In this document: one piece after another, positions 63,136-64,000 of the stretch
Position numbering within the stretch: position 1 is the first letter of the stretch
Layout of the letters: every line of letters begins with the position of its first letter
Assembly: GCA_963691705.1 (NCBI GenBank)
Contig: OY829543.1
Location: 26,807,523 to 26,871,522, forward strand
DNA: 64,000 bases
Origin: Viola odorata
Lineage: Eukaryota > Streptophyta > Magnoliopsida > Malpighiales > Violaceae
Direction of reading: 5' to 3'
The notes under the pieces: model-generated
Databases searched by the model: none
The model's input: the letters and a program-made list of their open reading frames with translations, nothing else
What the model was told of the DNA's origin: nothing
Position numbers and translations under genes: made by a program

Positions 63136-63608
63136 TTGAAGTCTACAGACTTATTTTCTCATCATCGCTTTAAATTTCCTTTTAGTTATTTTCCAACCCT
63201 TTTCCATAGTGCTGATGCATATCTCTCCTATGTAGGTACTCTGTGTGACATTCGCAAAGGAATGGAGCGCGCAGATTCGAGGACAAATCCATTTGAAGAG
63301 GGAGGAGATGATACGAGCATGAGGGCTCTCACTCGTATCCACGTCAAGACCTCATGGATAGGCCGCGCAAGATATGAGGAATGTCGCGCCAAGTCCTCGC
63401 AAACCATGAAGACATGCGCACACCAGGCGCGCCAACCCTAGCATCCCATGAAGTCCCCGCGCCTAAGCCATCCGAGGCCTTGCGCTAGCTCTCCAAGCCA
63501 ATCTCTTCAAGCCCGCGGTCAAGGCCTTAAGTAAAGGGTAGTTTAGGGTTATTTCATGTAATAATTCCCAAGCCTACTATTTGCCCATGGGAGAAAAATC
63601 TTTGTCTT
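63136..63608 (+). repeat. A2 monomer before right edge
   Basis: Standard A2 copy with CTACTCTTCG leader. It is followed by the CTACTATTTG leader and the edge monomer. Together with 61244-63135 it completes a 5-mer that begins to repeat at 63609. Confidence 0.88.
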
Positions 63609-64000
63609 TTGAAGTCTACAGACTTATTTTCTCATCATCGCTTTAAATTTCCTTTTAGTTATTTTCCAACCCTTTTCCATAGTGCTGATGCATATCTCTC
63701 CTATGTAGGTACTCTGTGTGACATTCGCAAAGGAATGGAGCGCGCAGATTCGAGGACAAATCCATTTGAAGAGGGAGGAGATGATACGAGCATGAGGGCT
63801 CTCACTCGTATCCACGTCAAGACCTCATGGATAGGCCGCGCAAGATATGAGGAATGTCGCGCCAAGTCCTCGCAAACCATGAAGACATGCGCACACCAGG
63901 CGCGCCAACCCTAGCATCCAATGAAGTCCCCGCGCCTAAGCCATCCGAGGCCTTGCGCTAGCTCTCCAAGCCAATCTCTTCAAGCCCGCGGTCAAGGCCT
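63609..64000 (+). repeat. Partial monomer at right edge (subtype A2)
   Basis: The first 392 bp of a monomer, cut by the window end inside the AGGCCT near the end of the GC-rich part. It shares ATCCAATGAAG (63916) with the monomer starting 61244, exactly five monomers upstream, so it begins another copy of a 5-mer block. Confidence 0.97.

Larger units (their letters stand above)
1..64000. repeat. 473-bp satellite DNA array filling the window
   Basis: The same roughly 473-bp unit is repeated head to tail, always in the same orientation, from the first to the last base. Landmark spacing is 473 bp everywhere except four monomers of 471 bp: 134 complete monomers cover 235-63608 (134 x 473 minus 8 = 63374 bp). 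Neighbours differ by only a few substitutions. No foreign sequence interrupts the array and both ends run off the window. Long homogeneous arrays with higher-order repeats are typical of centromeric, pericentromeric or subtelomeric heterochromatin; the chromosomal location is inferred, not seen. Confidence 0.99.

Noticed and set aside
1..64000. Bacterial tandem gene cluster or CRISPR-like array
   Set aside because: The repeat unit is 473 bp with no unique spacers, no ribosome-binding sites and no cas-like genes. CpG decay and HOR structure point to eukaryotic satellite DNA.
1..64000. Ribosomal DNA intergenic spacer or 5S rDNA array
   Set aside because: I see no 5S, 18S or 28S-like sequence and no internal control region motifs in the monomer.
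1..64000. Suspicion that the array is an artificial or collapsed assembly
   Set aside because: Copies carry many private substitutions and several incompatible HOR registers, which a simple assembly loop would not create. Read support still cannot be judged from sequence alone.

Overview
The whole 64 kb window is one uninterrupted, head-to-tail satellite DNA array. The monomer is 473 bp. Phased on a recurring TTGAAGTCTACAG landmark, 134 complete monomers run from 235 to 63608, with a partial monomer at each edge (1-234 and 63609-64000). Of the 134, 130 are exactly 473 bp and four are 471 bp, the latter from two kinds of 2-bp deletion. I see no inserted transposon, unique spacer, inversion, tRNA, rRNA, CRISPR array or credible protein-coding gene.

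The window looks like a eukaryotic centromeric, pericentromeric or subtelomeric block, and I favour a flowering plant. The reasons are a long homogeneous array with higher-order repeat (HOR) structure, many diagnostic variants that are C-to-T or G-to-A changes at CpG (expected of methylated heterochromatin), and a short segment (370-411 in the first monomer) that resembles, from memory, the tail of plant Ty3/gypsy polyproteins followed by a polypurine tract and a TG dinucleotide. The species cannot be named from the sequence. The telomere-like 9-mer in each monomer fits plant and animal telomere repeats equally well, so it does not settle the kingdom.

I sorted the 135 landmark-bearing monomers into two clades. 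Clade A (75 monomers) has AATCTTTG before the landmark and CCTTTTAG after it; clade B (60) has TTCCTTG and CCTTTCAG. Subtypes: A1 (AAATTACC, 46), A2 (TTCTCATC plus AAATTTCC, 25), A3 (AGATTACC, 4), B1 (GAGTTACC only, 17), B2 (ATAAATCC plus CGCACC, 9), B3 (GATATGAG, 16), B4 (GATATGAG plus GAAGTGGG, 11), B5 (CAGTTACC, 7).

Layout: 235-6856 is an irregular A1/B1/B2 mixture. 6857-16789 has 4-mer and 3-mer HORs built on B2 and A3. 15844-25303 is a 10-mer HOR (4730 bp) in tandem duplicate. 25304-32871 is an 8-mer HOR (3784 bp) in tandem duplicate. 31926-38070 has a 6- to 7-mer HOR rich in B3. 38071-44688 is a mosaic ending in a duplicated 3-mer. 44216-64000 is rich in A2, with shared blocks recurring 7, 11, 16 and 28 monomers apart. 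The array therefore changes its dominant HOR every 7-10 kb, as expected from successive local amplifications and unequal exchange.

There is no gene system here. The points of most interest are the HOR mosaic, the possible retrotransposon pol-end/LTR origin of the monomer, a strong hairpin next to the polypurine tract, and the concentration of variation in one 66-bp segment of the monomer.
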